DNA from: an uncultured Pelagibacteraceae bacterium
GTDB taxonomy: Bacteria > Pseudomonadota > Alphaproteobacteria > Pelagibacterales > Pelagibacteraceae
Direction of reading: 5' to 3'
DNA length: 59,307 nt
Assembly (NCBI GenBank): GCA_902579215.1
Contig: CACHGH010000006.1
Coordinates: 1 to 59,307 of the forward strand
Positions 8,280 through 17,304 of this stretch are shown piece after piece. The translations under genes and the position numbers were made by a program. The notes below the pieces were generated by a model. The model worked only from the letters and a program-made list of their open reading frames with translations, had not been told where the DNA came from and did not search any database. Positions within the stretch are counted from its first letter, which is position 1. Every line of letters starts with the position of its first letter.

Positions 8280-9005
8280 TTATATTATACAAATTTTTCT
8301 AACTTTTAAATTAGCAGTTTTTTTTATTCTATCTATTGTTTTATTAATTGGCATTACAATTACTTTTTTTTTAGGACCATAAGCATGAATCAATTCTTTG
8401 TTACTTATACAAACAGCGACATGACCTTTCCAAAAAATAATATCACCTTTTTTATAATTATTTTTTCTGAATAATCCTTTTTTTATTTTAATTTGATCTA
8501 TAGTATCTCTTGGAAAAAATCGGTTATTATATTTATAATATAGTTGAATTAAAGCAGAACAATCAATTCCTTTGTAAGTTTTTCCTCCCCATTTATATTT
8601 ACAATTTAAAAATAATTGAAAAATTTTTCTAAAGTTTTTTTCTTTTTCACTTATTTTGCATATATCTTTATTTTTTATCCATTTATTTTTTTCAAACATA
8701 ACATAGTTTTTTTTTCTATCTAAAATTTCTATTTTACTTAAAAAAGGTAAATAATTACTTGATTTATTAATTTTGGTTTTTAAAACTTTTACTTTATGAG
8801 TAAAGTTTATTTTTTTTTTAAATTTACTTTTTTTAATATACCCATAATAATTGTCATAAATAGTTTTGATTTTTAAAAAATTTTTTTTCTTTTTTAAAAT
8901 TTTAAATTCTTCCCCATACAGAATTTGTGAGCTAATTTTAGAGTTATTCGAAGGGGTTTCGAATATATTCACATAAGATTTATTGCAAAAAAAATTATTT
9001 TTCAC
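8280..9005 (-). CDS. NlpC/P60 peptidase with SH3-like domains
   Basis: Probable gamma-D-glutamyl-diamino acid endopeptidase acting on peptidoglycan peptides. The N-terminal half of the 241 residues looks like two bacterial SH3 segments (ILYGEEFKIL, IYDNYYGYIKKSKF). The C-terminal half is NlpC/P60, with the nucleophile in YKGIDCSALIQLYY and the histidine in WKGHVAVCI. No signal peptide is obvious, so it may act in the cytoplasm on recycled muropeptides. The start is GTG at 9005 and overlaps the end of the AmpG-like permease gene by 11 bases, an association that supports a recycling role. Confidence 0.88.
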   Translation of the reverse strand: MKNNFFCNKSYVNIFETPSNNSKISSQILYGEEFKILKKKKNFLKIKTIYDNYYGYIKKSKFKKKINFTHKVKVLKTKINKSSNYLPFLSKIEILDRKKNYVMFEKNKWIKNKDICKISEKEKNFRKIFQLFLNCKYKWGGKTYKGIDCSALIQLYYKYNNRFFPRDTIDQIKIKKGLFRKNNYKKGDIIFWKGHVAVCISNKELIHAYGPKKKVIVMPINKTIDRIKKTANLKVRKICII

Positions 9006-10359
9006 CTATTTTTACTTTATTTCTAATTAACCATAAGCAAATAAGAGACGGAATAACCATTATCGTAGTTAAAACAAAAAATGTTCCCCAATCTCCATTT
9101 AACCAATCAACAAGCGCTCCAGAAGATGAGGCAAGCGTTGTTCTTCCTGCTGTTCCAATTGAAGCGAGTAAAGCGTATTGAGTTGCTGTATAGGTTCTAT
9201 CAACTAATAGCGAAATAAAAGCTACGAATGCGACTGTAGCAAATGCTGCAGTGATATCATCAGCTATTACGGCAATTGCAAATAATAATTCAGATTTTCC
9301 AGTCCATGCTAAAATTGCAAATAGTAGATTTGTTAAAGCCATTAACCCACCAGCAAAGAACATCGTTTTAATAGTTCCTGCTCTCATTGCCATTATTCCT
9401 CCCAATAAAGTAAAGACAACTGTTGTGATCCATCCTAGTCCCTTTGAGTAAATTGCGATTTCTCCTTTAGAAAATCCAATTTCTTTATAAAAAATAATAG
9501 ACATACGTCCTAAAAAAGCTTCTCCAATTTTAAATAAAAATACAAATCCTAAAATTCCTACCGCTATTGAAAACCCATTTTTTTTAAAAAAACTAATTAT
9601 AGGACCACCTATTGTTCCTGTAATATACGCAATAAAATTTGTTATAATATTTTTTGATCCAAGTTTGCTTTCTATAACTCTATCCGTTTCTTTTTGTTTA
9701 ATTTGTCTATCTGTTTCAATTGGTTCATGAACAAACATTAAACCAATATTCATTAAAATTATTAAAATTCCTAAAATTAAAAAAGTAACTTGCCAATAAT
9801 CAGTAATACCCATATTTTCAAAAAATTCTGCTGTAAATAAAGCTATTACGCCACCAAGCTTATAGCCTGTCCACCAACCAACAACTGCCATCGCAGCTCC
9901 TGCCGCCATTGATTTTCCTTCATTTTCATTTATTTGTTCAATTCTTAAAGCGTCGACAGTTATATCTTGTGTGGCAGATGCTATTGCAATAATTAATCCT
10001 ACACTAATTAATAATGCCAAGTTCTCAGTTGGATTTATAAGACTCCAAATTATTAAACTTAGCAAAATTATAATTTGCATTAAAACTATCCATCCTCTTC
10101 TATGGCCTAGTTTTTTTGTTAAGAAAGGTATTTGAATTCTATCTATTATCGGAGCCCATAAATAATTAAATGCATACACACCAAAAATTAAACCCGCCCA
10201 TCCTATAGTTGATCTACTAAGCCCTTCCTCTTTTAGCCAGAGACTTAAACTACTAGCTATTAATACCCAAGGAAAACCACTTATTGCACCTAAAAGCAAT
10301 ATCCTTAGCATTCGTATATCTTTGTAAGGTTTAAGTGTTAAAATTATTGTTTTAATCAT
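8995..10359 (-). CDS. ampG: AmpG-like muropeptide MFS permease
   Basis: Inner-membrane major facilitator that would import anhydromuropeptides for cell-wall recycling. About 12 hydrophobic segments are seen. Family motifs are SGFPWVLIASSLSLWL near the N-terminus, GWAGLIFGVYAFNYLWAPI, and SATQDITVDALRIE in the first half. The ATG at 10359 gives 454 residues; an in-frame TTG at 10374 would add five and overlap trkH. The gene sits between trkH and an NlpC/P60 peptidase on the same strand. Related transporters can carry other substrates, but the neighbouring peptidase fits muropeptides. Confidence 0.85.
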   Translation of the reverse strand: MIKTIILTLKPYKDIRMLRILLLGAISGFPWVLIASSLSLWLKEEGLSRSTIGWAGLIFGVYAFNYLWAPIIDRIQIPFLTKKLGHRRGWIVLMQIIILLSLIIWSLINPTENLALLISVGLIIAIASATQDITVDALRIEQINENEGKSMAAGAAMAVVGWWTGYKLGGVIALFTAEFFENMGITDYWQVTFLILGILIILMNIGLMFVHEPIETDRQIKQKETDRVIESKLGSKNIITNFIAYITGTIGGPIISFFKKNGFSIAVGILGFVFLFKIGEAFLGRMSIIFYKEIGFSKGEIAIYSKGLGWITTVVFTLLGGIMAMRAGTIKTMFFAGGLMALTNLLFAILAWTGKSELLFAIAVIADDITAAFATVAFVAFISLLVDRTYTATQYALLASIGTAGRTTLASSSGALVDWLNGDWGTFFVLTTIMVIPSLICLWLIRNKVKIGEK

Positions 10360-10361
10360 AC

Positions 10362-11807
10362 TTATTTTTGCCAAAACGAAGGCAAGAACAGTACCAGTAT
10401 AGCAAATAATTCAAGTCTGCCCAAGATCATTCCTGCCGACAATATCCACTTAGAAATATCTGGAACCTGAGAAAAATTACCATTTGGACCTATTACTGTA
10501 CCCAAACCTGGGCCAACATTTGATATTGATGTAGCGGCTCCAGAAATTGATGTTACAAAATCAAGACCACTTAAAGACAACAATGCTGTTATTGAAAAAA
10601 AAATTACTATATATAAATATATAAACGATATGATTGATGACATGAACTTATCATCAACATTATTATTATCATATTTTATTAAAAAAATGCCTCTTGGATA
10701 AATTATTTTTTTTAGCTGATTAACTAAAAAAAGATATAGAATTTGAACTCTAAAAATTTTTATTCCGCATGCTGTAGAACCTGCACATCCACCTATAAAC
10801 ATTAAAATAAGAAAAAAAATTATTGGAAAGCTACCCCAATTATCAAAATCTTCTGTGACATATCCTGTACCAGTTAATATAGATACAACATTAAATGATA
10901 CAGAGCGTAAATTAAATTCTGTAAGATTTGTACCAAGAAACGATAAATATAAAAATAGTATAATTACAGATATTATTGTAATTTTGATAAAAGATGTAAT
11001 TTGTGAGTCAGTTATAAATATCTTTCTATCACCATTTAAAAATTTTATATAAGATATAAATGGTACACTTCCTAAAATAATAAAAATTATTGCAGTTATT
11101 TCAATTTTTGCACTATTAAAGTAAGCAAAAGACTCATTATAATTTGAAAAACCTCCTGTTGCAATTGTAGTCATGGAATGCGTTATACTATCAAAAAGGT
11201 TCATGCCAAAAATTTTATAAAAAATCATACAAATCAAAGTTAGGCACAAATAGATTAAAATTAATCTAATAGAAATTTCTTTCGTTTTTGGTAAAATTTT
11301 TTCTGGAGTATGATTAGATGAAATTGTAAATAACTTCATACCACCAATGTTCATTATTGGCATTAATGTTATGGCCATTACAATTATACCTATTCCTCCA
11401 AACCATTGTAAAATAGCGCGCCAAAATAAAATACCTTTTGGAGATTCATTCAAATTTAATATTATAGTTGAGCCCGTTGTAGTTATGCCTGACATACTTT
11501 CAAAAAAAGCATCAGTAATAGACAATTCAAGTTCTGAAAAAATAAAAGGCAATGATCCAAAAATAGCAACACTAAGCCATGAAAGAGCTGTTAATATAAA
11601 AGCTTGCTGTAAATTTAGTTTTTTATCATGATCTAAGTTTGATAAAAAAAATAAGATACCAAAAATTATTGTAATAATCCCTGCTCCTATAAAGGATTGG
11701 TCTACTTGTTTATAAATTACTTGTATACCTATTGGAATAATCATTGAAAACCCAAGAATGATTTGAAGGACTCCTAAAATGAAAAAAACAGTTTTATAAT
11801 TGGACAT
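10362..11807 (-). CDS. trkH: Trk-type potassium uptake protein TrkH
   Basis: Membrane-spanning subunit of a low-affinity potassium uptake system. The 481 residues have repeated membrane-pore-membrane units with glycine filter segments: GITTTGSTI, TIATGGFSNYN, SILTGTGYVTEDF and SISNVGPGLGTVIG. The usual regulatory partner TrkA is not in the window. It is the first gene of a minus-strand run with the AmpG-like and NlpC/P60 genes, with a two-base gap before the next ATG. It is divergent from lysK. Confidence 0.94.
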   Translation of the reverse strand: MSNYKTVFFILGVLQIILGFSMIIPIGIQVIYKQVDQSFIGAGIITIIFGILFFLSNLDHDKKLNLQQAFILTALSWLSVAIFGSLPFIFSELELSITDAFFESMSGITTTGSTIILNLNESPKGILFWRAILQWFGGIGIIVMAITLMPIMNIGGMKLFTISSNHTPEKILPKTKEISIRLILIYLCLTLICMIFYKIFGMNLFDSITHSMTTIATGGFSNYNESFAYFNSAKIEITAIIFIILGSVPFISYIKFLNGDRKIFITDSQITSFIKITIISVIILFLYLSFLGTNLTEFNLRSVSFNVVSILTGTGYVTEDFDNWGSFPIIFFLILMFIGGCAGSTACGIKIFRVQILYLFLVNQLKKIIYPRGIFLIKYDNNNVDDKFMSSIISFIYLYIVIFFSITALLSLSGLDFVTSISGAATSISNVGPGLGTVIGPNGNFSQVPDISKWILSAGMILGRLELFAILVLFLPSFWQK

Positions 11808-11898
11808 TTTAAAAGGACATTATTTTATGGTAATTAAATTTCAACTCTATAAGTATTAATAAAAACAGCAAATATAATATATTTTGTTATTATAAATT

Positions 11899-13461
11899 GT
11901 GATTGAAAAAATAAATTTAGATAAAACCAACGCCTGGCCTTTAGTAGAGGCAAAAAAGATTTTAAAGGAAAAAAAATCTTCTATTGAAAAAAAGGGAAAA
12001 ATCATATTACAGACTGGTTATGGTCCAAGTGGATTACCCCATATAGGAACCTTTGGAGAAGTTGCTAGAACTTCAATGGTAGTAAATGCATTAAATTATC
12101 TTACAGATTTGCCAAAAGAGATAATAACTTTTTCAGATGATATGGATGGGCTAAGAAAAATTCCTGACAATGTTCCTAAACAAGAAATATTAAAAAAAAA
12201 TTTACATAAACCATTAACAACAATTCCAGACCCATTTGAGAAGTATACTAGTTTTGGTGAGCATAATAATGAAATGCTTAAAAAGTTTTTAAATGAATTT
12301 AATTTTAAGTATACTTTTAAAAGTTCTACTTCACTTTATAAATCAGGTTTTTTTAATAACACTTTGCAAATAATTTTAGAAAAATATCAAGAGATTATGG
12401 ATATAATTATACCAACTCTAGGAAAAGAAAGACAAAAAACTTATAGTCCATTTTTACCAATTTGTCCTGAAACAGGAAATGTTTTAGAAATTCCTGTTTT
12501 AGAAATATTAAAAGAAAAATCTAAAATAATATTTGATCATGATGGAAAAAAACTTGAGTCAAGTATTCTTGATGGAAGTTGTAAATTACAATGGAAAGTA
12601 GACTGGGCAATGAGGTGGTATGCACTAGATGTAGATTTTGAAATGTATGGTAAAGATTTGATTGAAAGTGCAATATTATCTTCAAAAATTATAAACTTAA
12701 TGGGAAAAAAAAATCCTGCAGGATTTGCATATGAATTATTTCTTGATGAAAAAGGAGAGAAGATTTCAAAATCCAAAGGTAATGGAATAACAATTGAGCA
12801 GTGGTTGCAGTATGCTTCTCCAGAAAGTTTATCTCTTTTTATGTATCAAAACCCAAAAAGAGCTAAGAAACTTTATAAAGAAATTGTACCTAAGGCTGTC
12901 GACGAATATTTAGATTTTATTGAAAAAGCAAAAAAACAAGATGAATTACAATTATTGATGAATCCAATTTGGCATATCCATAATGGCAATATTCCTAAAG
13001 ATGAAACAATTATGTCTTTTTCAATGCTTTTAAATTTAGTAGAAACTAGTAATGCTGGTAATAAAGAATTACTTTGGAAATTCGTAAAAAAGTATAAAAA
13101 AAATATATCTGAAAAGAACCATCCAATTTTTGATAAATTAATTGGCTATGCGATAAAATATTTTAACGATGTTGTAAAAAAAAATAAGAAATATAAAAAA
13201 CCAAATATAAATGAAACAAAAGCTCTTCGAGCCTTAATTAAGACACTAGATTCATGTAATGAAGGAATGTCTCCAGAAGAAATTCAAACTCTTATTTATA
13301 CAACTGGAAAGGAAAATGGTTATACAGATAATTTAAGAGATTGGTTTAAGCTAATTTATGAAGTAGTTTTTGGAGATGAAAATGGTCCCAGAATGGGTTT
13401 TTTTATAAGCTTTTTTGGCATAAAAGAAACGAAAAAACTTATAGAAAATAAGATAAAATAA
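11899..13461 (+). CDS. lysK: Lysyl-tRNA synthetase, class I
   Basis: Charges tRNA-Lys with lysine. This is the archaeal-type class I enzyme also found in many alphaproteobacteria, not the class II LysS. In 520 residues it shows the HIGH-like motif SGLPHIGTFGE, FSDDMDGLRKIP, WKVDWAMRW, and the KMSKS-like EKISKSKGNG, with a helical C-terminal anticodon-binding part. The start is GTG at 11899. The stop shares one base with the pyrD ATG, so the two genes are coupled. Confidence 0.96.
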   Translation: MIEKINLDKTNAWPLVEAKKILKEKKSSIEKKGKIILQTGYGPSGLPHIGTFGEVARTSMVVNALNYLTDLPKEIITFSDDMDGLRKIPDNVPKQEILKKNLHKPLTTIPDPFEKYTSFGEHNNEMLKKFLNEFNFKYTFKSSTSLYKSGFFNNTLQIILEKYQEIMDIIIPTLGKERQKTYSPFLPICPETGNVLEIPVLEILKEKSKIIFDHDGKKLESSILDGSCKLQWKVDWAMRWYALDVDFEMYGKDLIESAILSSKIINLMGKKNPAGFAYELFLDEKGEKISKSKGNGITIEQWLQYASPESLSLFMYQNPKRAKKLYKEIVPKAVDEYLDFIEKAKKQDELQLLMNPIWHIHNGNIPKDETIMSFSMLLNLVETSNAGNKELLWKFVKKYKKNISEKNHPIFDKLIGYAIKYFNDVVKKNKKYKKPNINETKALRALIKTLDSCNEGMSPEEIQTLIYTTGKENGYTDNLRDWFKLIYEVVFGDENGPRMGFFISFFGIKETKKLIENKIK

Positions 13462-14507
13462 TGTTTTCAAAACTAAGATCTTTAATTTTTAAAATTGACC
13501 CTGAAACAGCTCATAATTTAGCAATAAAATCTTTAAAGTTTAACTTTATAAATAACGTATTTGATGAAAATAAAAACGATAATATGTTTGCAACAACGTT
13601 ATTTGGAAAAAAAATAGAAAATCCAATAGGTATTGCGGCAGGATTTGATAAAAACGCTGAGGTTTATAATTCATTATTTAGATTAGGGTTTGGCTTTGTA
13701 GAAGTAGGGACAGTTACACCTTTAAAACAATATGGGAATTCTAAGCCAAGAGTATTTAGATTAGTAGAAGATCAAGCTCTTATTAACAGACTAGGGTTTA
13801 ATAATTTAGGAGCTCATAACATTAGTTCAAGAATTTCATCAAATAAGCCAACTGGATTGTTGGGAGTAAACATAGGACCCAACAAAGATACAAATGATAG
13901 ATTAAATGATTATTTAATCGGTTTAAAAAATTTTTATAAAATATGTGATTATATTACAATTAATATTTCGTCACCAAACACTGAATCTTTGAGAGATTTC
14001 CATGAACAGTCCAGGCTTCATGAGTTACTAAGTTTAATAGACAAAGAGAAGAAAAAATTAAATTCAAAAATACCAATTGTAATAAAAATTTCACCAGATA
14101 TTCTAGATGATGAAGTAAATAGTATATGCAAAATATTAATGAATTTTGATGTAAAAGCTATAATTATTTCCAATACAACAGATAAAAATAGAGAGAATTT
14201 AATTAACACTTCAAAGCATCAAAAAGGTGGATTGTCAGGAAAGCCACTTGAGTCAAAATCAAATAAATTAATTTACAATTTTTATAGTTTATTAAAAGGA
14301 AAAATTGAAATTATCGGAGTTGGTGGAGTAGACTCGGGCAAAAGCGCTTTAAACAAATTTTTATCTGGAGCTAATTACATACAGCTTTATACTGGAATGG
14401 TATATCAAGGTCCAAATATTGTCGTAAAAATAAAAAAGGAACTTAAGGAATTACTTATAAATAGAGGTGTAAAAAATTTCAGAGATATTATTGGTAAGCA
14501 AAATTAA
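13461..14507 (+). CDS. pyrD: Dihydroorotate dehydrogenase (quinone), class 2
   Basis: Oxidises dihydroorotate to orotate in pyrimidine synthesis and passes electrons to quinone at the inner membrane. The 348 residues start with the membrane-associating helix of class 2 enzymes (LIFKIDPETAHNLAIKSLK). The FMN barrel follows: GIAAGFDKNAEVYN, EVGTVTPLKQYGN, INISSPNTESLRD with the catalytic serine region, and IIGVGGVDSGKSA. It directly follows lysK. Confidence 0.97.
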   Translation: MFSKLRSLIFKIDPETAHNLAIKSLKFNFINNVFDENKNDNMFATTLFGKKIENPIGIAAGFDKNAEVYNSLFRLGFGFVEVGTVTPLKQYGNSKPRVFRLVEDQALINRLGFNNLGAHNISSRISSNKPTGLLGVNIGPNKDTNDRLNDYLIGLKNFYKICDYITINISSPNTESLRDFHEQSRLHELLSLIDKEKKKLNSKIPIVIKISPDILDDEVNSICKILMNFDVKAIIISNTTDKNRENLINTSKHQKGGLSGKPLESKSNKLIYNFYSLLKGKIEIIGVGGVDSGKSALNKFLSGANYIQLYTGMVYQGPNIVVKIKKELKELLINRGVKNFRDIIGKQN

Positions 14508-14512
14508 TAAAC

Positions 14513-14541
14513 TTGACGACTTCACCATCCCATCTTATATA
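14513..14541 (+). promoter_or_regulatory. Predicted sigma-70-type promoter of rpmB
   Basis: TTGACG (14513-14518), a 17-base spacer and TATATA (14536-14541). Initiation would fall about 14548, only some seven bases before the rpmB ATG, and no ribosome-binding sequence fits in between. The transcript would be nearly leaderless. Confidence 0.65.
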
Positions 14542-14554
14542 GTCAATAAATAAT

Positions 14555-14836
14555 ATGTCTAAAAAATGTGAATTAACTGGTAAAATGCCTCTTAAAGGTC
14601 ATAAGGTTAGTCACGCTAACAATAAAACCAAAAGAAAATTTTACCCTAATTTAAAAAAAGTAAAATTTACTAGCGATATTCTAAAAAGAAAATTAAAACT
14701 TAATGTTTCTAACGCTGGAGTGAAGTCAGTAGATAAAAAAGGAAGCTTTGACTCATTTTTAAAATCTGTAAAAAATAAAAATCTTTCACCTAGACTAAAA
14801 AAAATAAAAAAAGCATTACTCGCTAAATCAGCATAA
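14555..14836 (+). CDS. rpmB: 50S ribosomal protein L28
   Basis: Large-subunit ribosomal protein. The 93 residues begin MSKKCELTGKMPLKGHKVSH, which includes the conserved L28 start, and carry NNKTKRKFYPNL. A single N-terminal Cys is present, not the four-cysteine form. It has its own strong promoter very close to the ATG. Its stop overlaps the next gene, a queuosine-precursor transporter, by one base. Confidence 0.97.
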   Translation: MSKKCELTGKMPLKGHKVSHANNKTKRKFYPNLKKVKFTSDILKRKLKLNVSNAGVKSVDKKGSFDSFLKSVKNKNLSPRLKKIKKALLAKSA

Positions 14837-15384
14837 TGAATAGAATTTTTTTAACTCTCTCTCTATTAATGGGAGCTGTAGTGTTAACTTCAAATTATTT
14901 AGTTCAATTTCCAATACAATTTTATGATTTAGAAAAAATATTAACTTATGGTGCCTTAAGTTATCCAATAGCCTTTTTGATAACAGATTTAGCTAATAGA
15001 TATTATGGAAAAATAGCAGCAAGAAAAATTGTATATATAGGTTTTTTTATTGGTGTTTCTTTTACTCTTTTTTTTTCTACAAACTTTTCAGATTTAATTT
15101 CTGTAAGAATAGCTATTGGATCTGGAACAGCATTTATTATTGCTCAATTACTAGATGTACAAGTTTTTCATAAATTAAGAAAACAAAAATGGTTTATAGC
15201 TCCACTTACATCTTCTTGTGTAGGTTCTGTGGTTGATACTTTTTTATTTTTTTCTATTTCATTTTATGGAACAGGGGTTCCATGGGTCACTTTATCTTTA
15301 GGAGATTTAACAGTAAAAATTCTAGTTGCATTATTAATGTTAATACCATTTAGAATATTTATAGGAACAATTAAAGTTGCTTAA
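14836..15384 (+). CDS. yhhQ: Queuosine precursor transporter (YhhQ/VUT family)
   Basis: Small inner-membrane protein expected to import a queuosine precursor (preQ0/preQ1) for tRNA modification. The 182 residues have about six hydrophobic segments, with YGALSYPIAFLITDLANRYYGK and WFIAPLTSSCVGSVVDTFLF matching the family. An SxxxD-type pattern in the last third is typical. It is coupled to rpmB by a one-base stop/start overlap, and its end overlaps the convergent ureohydrolase gene by 14 bases. No queuosine biosynthesis gene is in the window, which fits a salvage role. Confidence 0.88.
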   Translation: MNRIFLTLSLLMGAVVLTSNYLVQFPIQFYDLEKILTYGALSYPIAFLITDLANRYYGKIAARKIVYIGFFIGVSFTLFFSTNFSDLISVRIAIGSGTAFIIAQLLDVQVFHKLRKQKWFIAPLTSSCVGSVVDTFLFFSISFYGTGVPWVTLSLGDLTVKILVALLMLIPFRIFIGTIKVA

Positions 15385-16255
15385 ATAAAAATTTATAAGA
15401 TAATATTTTATAAGCTAGTTTAGCTACTAAAAAATTATAGGAGTTAAATCCTTTTATTGGTGATAGTTCATTTATATCTGCTCCAACAATATTTGAATTT
15501 TTTGCTGCTATCTTAATAATATTCAAAGTCTCATCCCAAAATAACCCACCAGGCTCAGGTGTTCCAGTAGCTGGCATTATACTAGAATCAAATCCATCAA
15601 CATCAAAAGTTAAATAAACAGTTTTATTTTTTATTAATTTTTTAAATTTTTCTAAATTCCAATTCTTTTTATCTTTTGCCCAAAATATATTTATTCTATT
15701 AGAGTTTTTTTTTAGATAAGAAATTTCATTTTTAGATATGTTTCTTATTCCAAAAGAAATTACAGATAAATTTTTATGATCGAGACATCTTTTAATTGCC
15801 GATGCATGTGAAAATTTTTCACCATTATAACTTTCTCTAAGATCAGCATGTGCATCAAAATGAAGTAAACAAACCTTTTTATATTTTTTAACAAATGGAG
15901 CAATACAACCAGGCGTAATAGAATGTTCTCCACCTAAAGTCATGGGGAAAAGTTTTTTCTTTATTACCTCATTGTTAGTATTAGAAATTTTTTGTAAAGC
16001 TTTTTTTATATCTTTGCTGATATTAAATGGTTTTAAAGTCTTTATTCCAATTTTTTTATAAGGTTCACAATGTAATTCTTCATCATATAATTCTACCTGA
16101 TGTGAAGCTTTAATTATTTCTTTTGGTCCATTTTTTGTTCCACCACCATAACTGACTGTTTTTTCTAAGCCAAAAGGAATAATTACAACTTTTTCTTTAA
16201 AAAAAAATTTATTATCAACTCCTAAAAATCCTTTTTTATTTGATAGATATTTCAA
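15371..16255 (-). CDS. speB: Agmatinase-like ureohydrolase
   Basis: Manganese-dependent ureohydrolase of the arginase/agmatinase family, releasing urea from agmatine or another guanidino substrate. The 294 residues contain the metal-binding motifs GGEHSITPG, LHFDAHADLR and TFDVDGFDSS, and EPGGLFWDE. It is the last gene of a minus-strand run with a deoxyhypusine-synthase-like gene (5 bases upstream) and a basic amino acid decarboxylase, so a polyamine role is likely: agmatine to putrescine. Substrate choice among agmatine, arginine and guanidino acids cannot be fixed from the motifs. Confidence 0.85.
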   Translation of the reverse strand: MKYLSNKKGFLGVDNKFFFKEKVVIIPFGLEKTVSYGGGTKNGPKEIIKASHQVELYDEELHCEPYKKIGIKTLKPFNISKDIKKALQKISNTNNEVIKKKLFPMTLGGEHSITPGCIAPFVKKYKKVCLLHFDAHADLRESYNGEKFSHASAIKRCLDHKNLSVISFGIRNISKNEISYLKKNSNRINIFWAKDKKNWNLEKFKKLIKNKTVYLTFDVDGFDSSIMPATGTPEPGGLFWDETLNIIKIAAKNSNIVGADINELSPIKGFNSYNFLVAKLAYKILSYKFLFKQL

Positions 16256-16260
16256 TTTTA

Positions 16261-17304
16261 TTATCCAAATATTTTTGAAAAGTTTTTTCTACTTCTCTTT
16301 TTCCAATTTTCTTTATGATAGGCATCACTTGCTATTAAAGGAAGAACACTAGTCGCTTCAGCAAAAACCATCTGTTCTTTAGTTATATCAACTTTACCCC
16401 ATGAACTTGCTTCTTTTAAAGTAGAGCTACTACAAGCGCCATCTCTAGAGTCAGCCACAGTTATTTGAATAGCATATTTATGCATATCAACCTCTTTTCC
16501 AAGTAGCTCAGCACAAATAACTGTATCTTGTATAAAATTTTTTGGAACTCCACCACCAATCATAAAAAGACCCGAACTTTTAGATTGTATTTTTATTTCA
16601 GTAAGCTCCCTAAATTCTCTAACTGAATCAATAGTAATATGTTTATCTGGATTTTTTTCTTGATGCATAACTAATCCAAACCCTGCGCTAGAGTCTGTAA
16701 ATGCTGGACAAAATATTGGAACTCCATTGTCATAAGCACATTCTATCAAAGAGTTTTTTTTCTTAGCATTTTTTTTTAAATATTTACCAATTTCATTAAT
16801 AAATTCTCGAGAAGTATAGCTTTTTGGGTCTAAGTTATCTGCAATTTCACAAATAATTTTATCACACATTTGTAATTCATCTTCATCTATATAAGTGTCA
16901 TAAATTCTATCTATATAATTCTTTCTTAATTCTGTATCATCCTGAAATTGAGAACCTTGATAATGCTTAAAACCAAGTGCTTCAAAAAAATCCATATCAA
17001 TGATTGATGCTCCGGTCGCGACAATTGCATCAACCATATTATATTTAATCATATCTCTATAAATATGCATACATCCAGCTGCCGAAGTGGACCCTGCTAA
17101 AGTTAAAAAAATTGTACAATTTTTATCTTTAATCATTTCGTTAAATATATCTGCTGCATTAGCAACCTCCCTTGAAACAAAGGACATTTTTTTCATTGAT
17201 GAAATTATATTTCTAGAGTCAAAAGAAGTAATATCAATATGTTCAACTTCTCTGCTAAGGAAATCTTTTTTACTATTGTGACCTAGATTTTTTTTATCTG
17301 ACAT
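16261..17304 (-). CDS. Deoxyhypusine-synthase-like aminobutyl transferase
   Basis: Homologue of deoxyhypusine synthase, an NAD-dependent enzyme that moves an aminobutyl group from spermidine through a lysine imine. In 347 residues the cofactor-site segments LAGSTSAAG and GGGVPKNFIQD and the active-site region SSWGKV are present; the reactive lysine is about residue 304, so catalysis looks intact. Bacteria have no eIF5A, so the acceptor is unlikely to be that protein. Placed between a decarboxylase and a ureohydrolase, it probably acts on free amines, for example making homospermidine or spermidine. That last point is inference from the operon. Confidence 0.85.
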   Translation of the reverse strand: MSDKKNLGHNSKKDFLSREVEHIDITSFDSRNIISSMKKMSFVSREVANAADIFNEMIKDKNCTIFLTLAGSTSAAGCMHIYRDMIKYNMVDAIVATGASIIDMDFFEALGFKHYQGSQFQDDTELRKNYIDRIYDTYIDEDELQMCDKIICEIADNLDPKSYTSREFINEIGKYLKKNAKKKNSLIECAYDNGVPIFCPAFTDSSAGFGLVMHQEKNPDKHITIDSVREFRELTEIKIQSKSSGLFMIGGGVPKNFIQDTVICAELLGKEVDMHKYAIQITVADSRDGACSSSTLKEASSWGKVDITKEQMVFAEATSVLPLIASDAYHKENWKKRSRKNFSKIFG

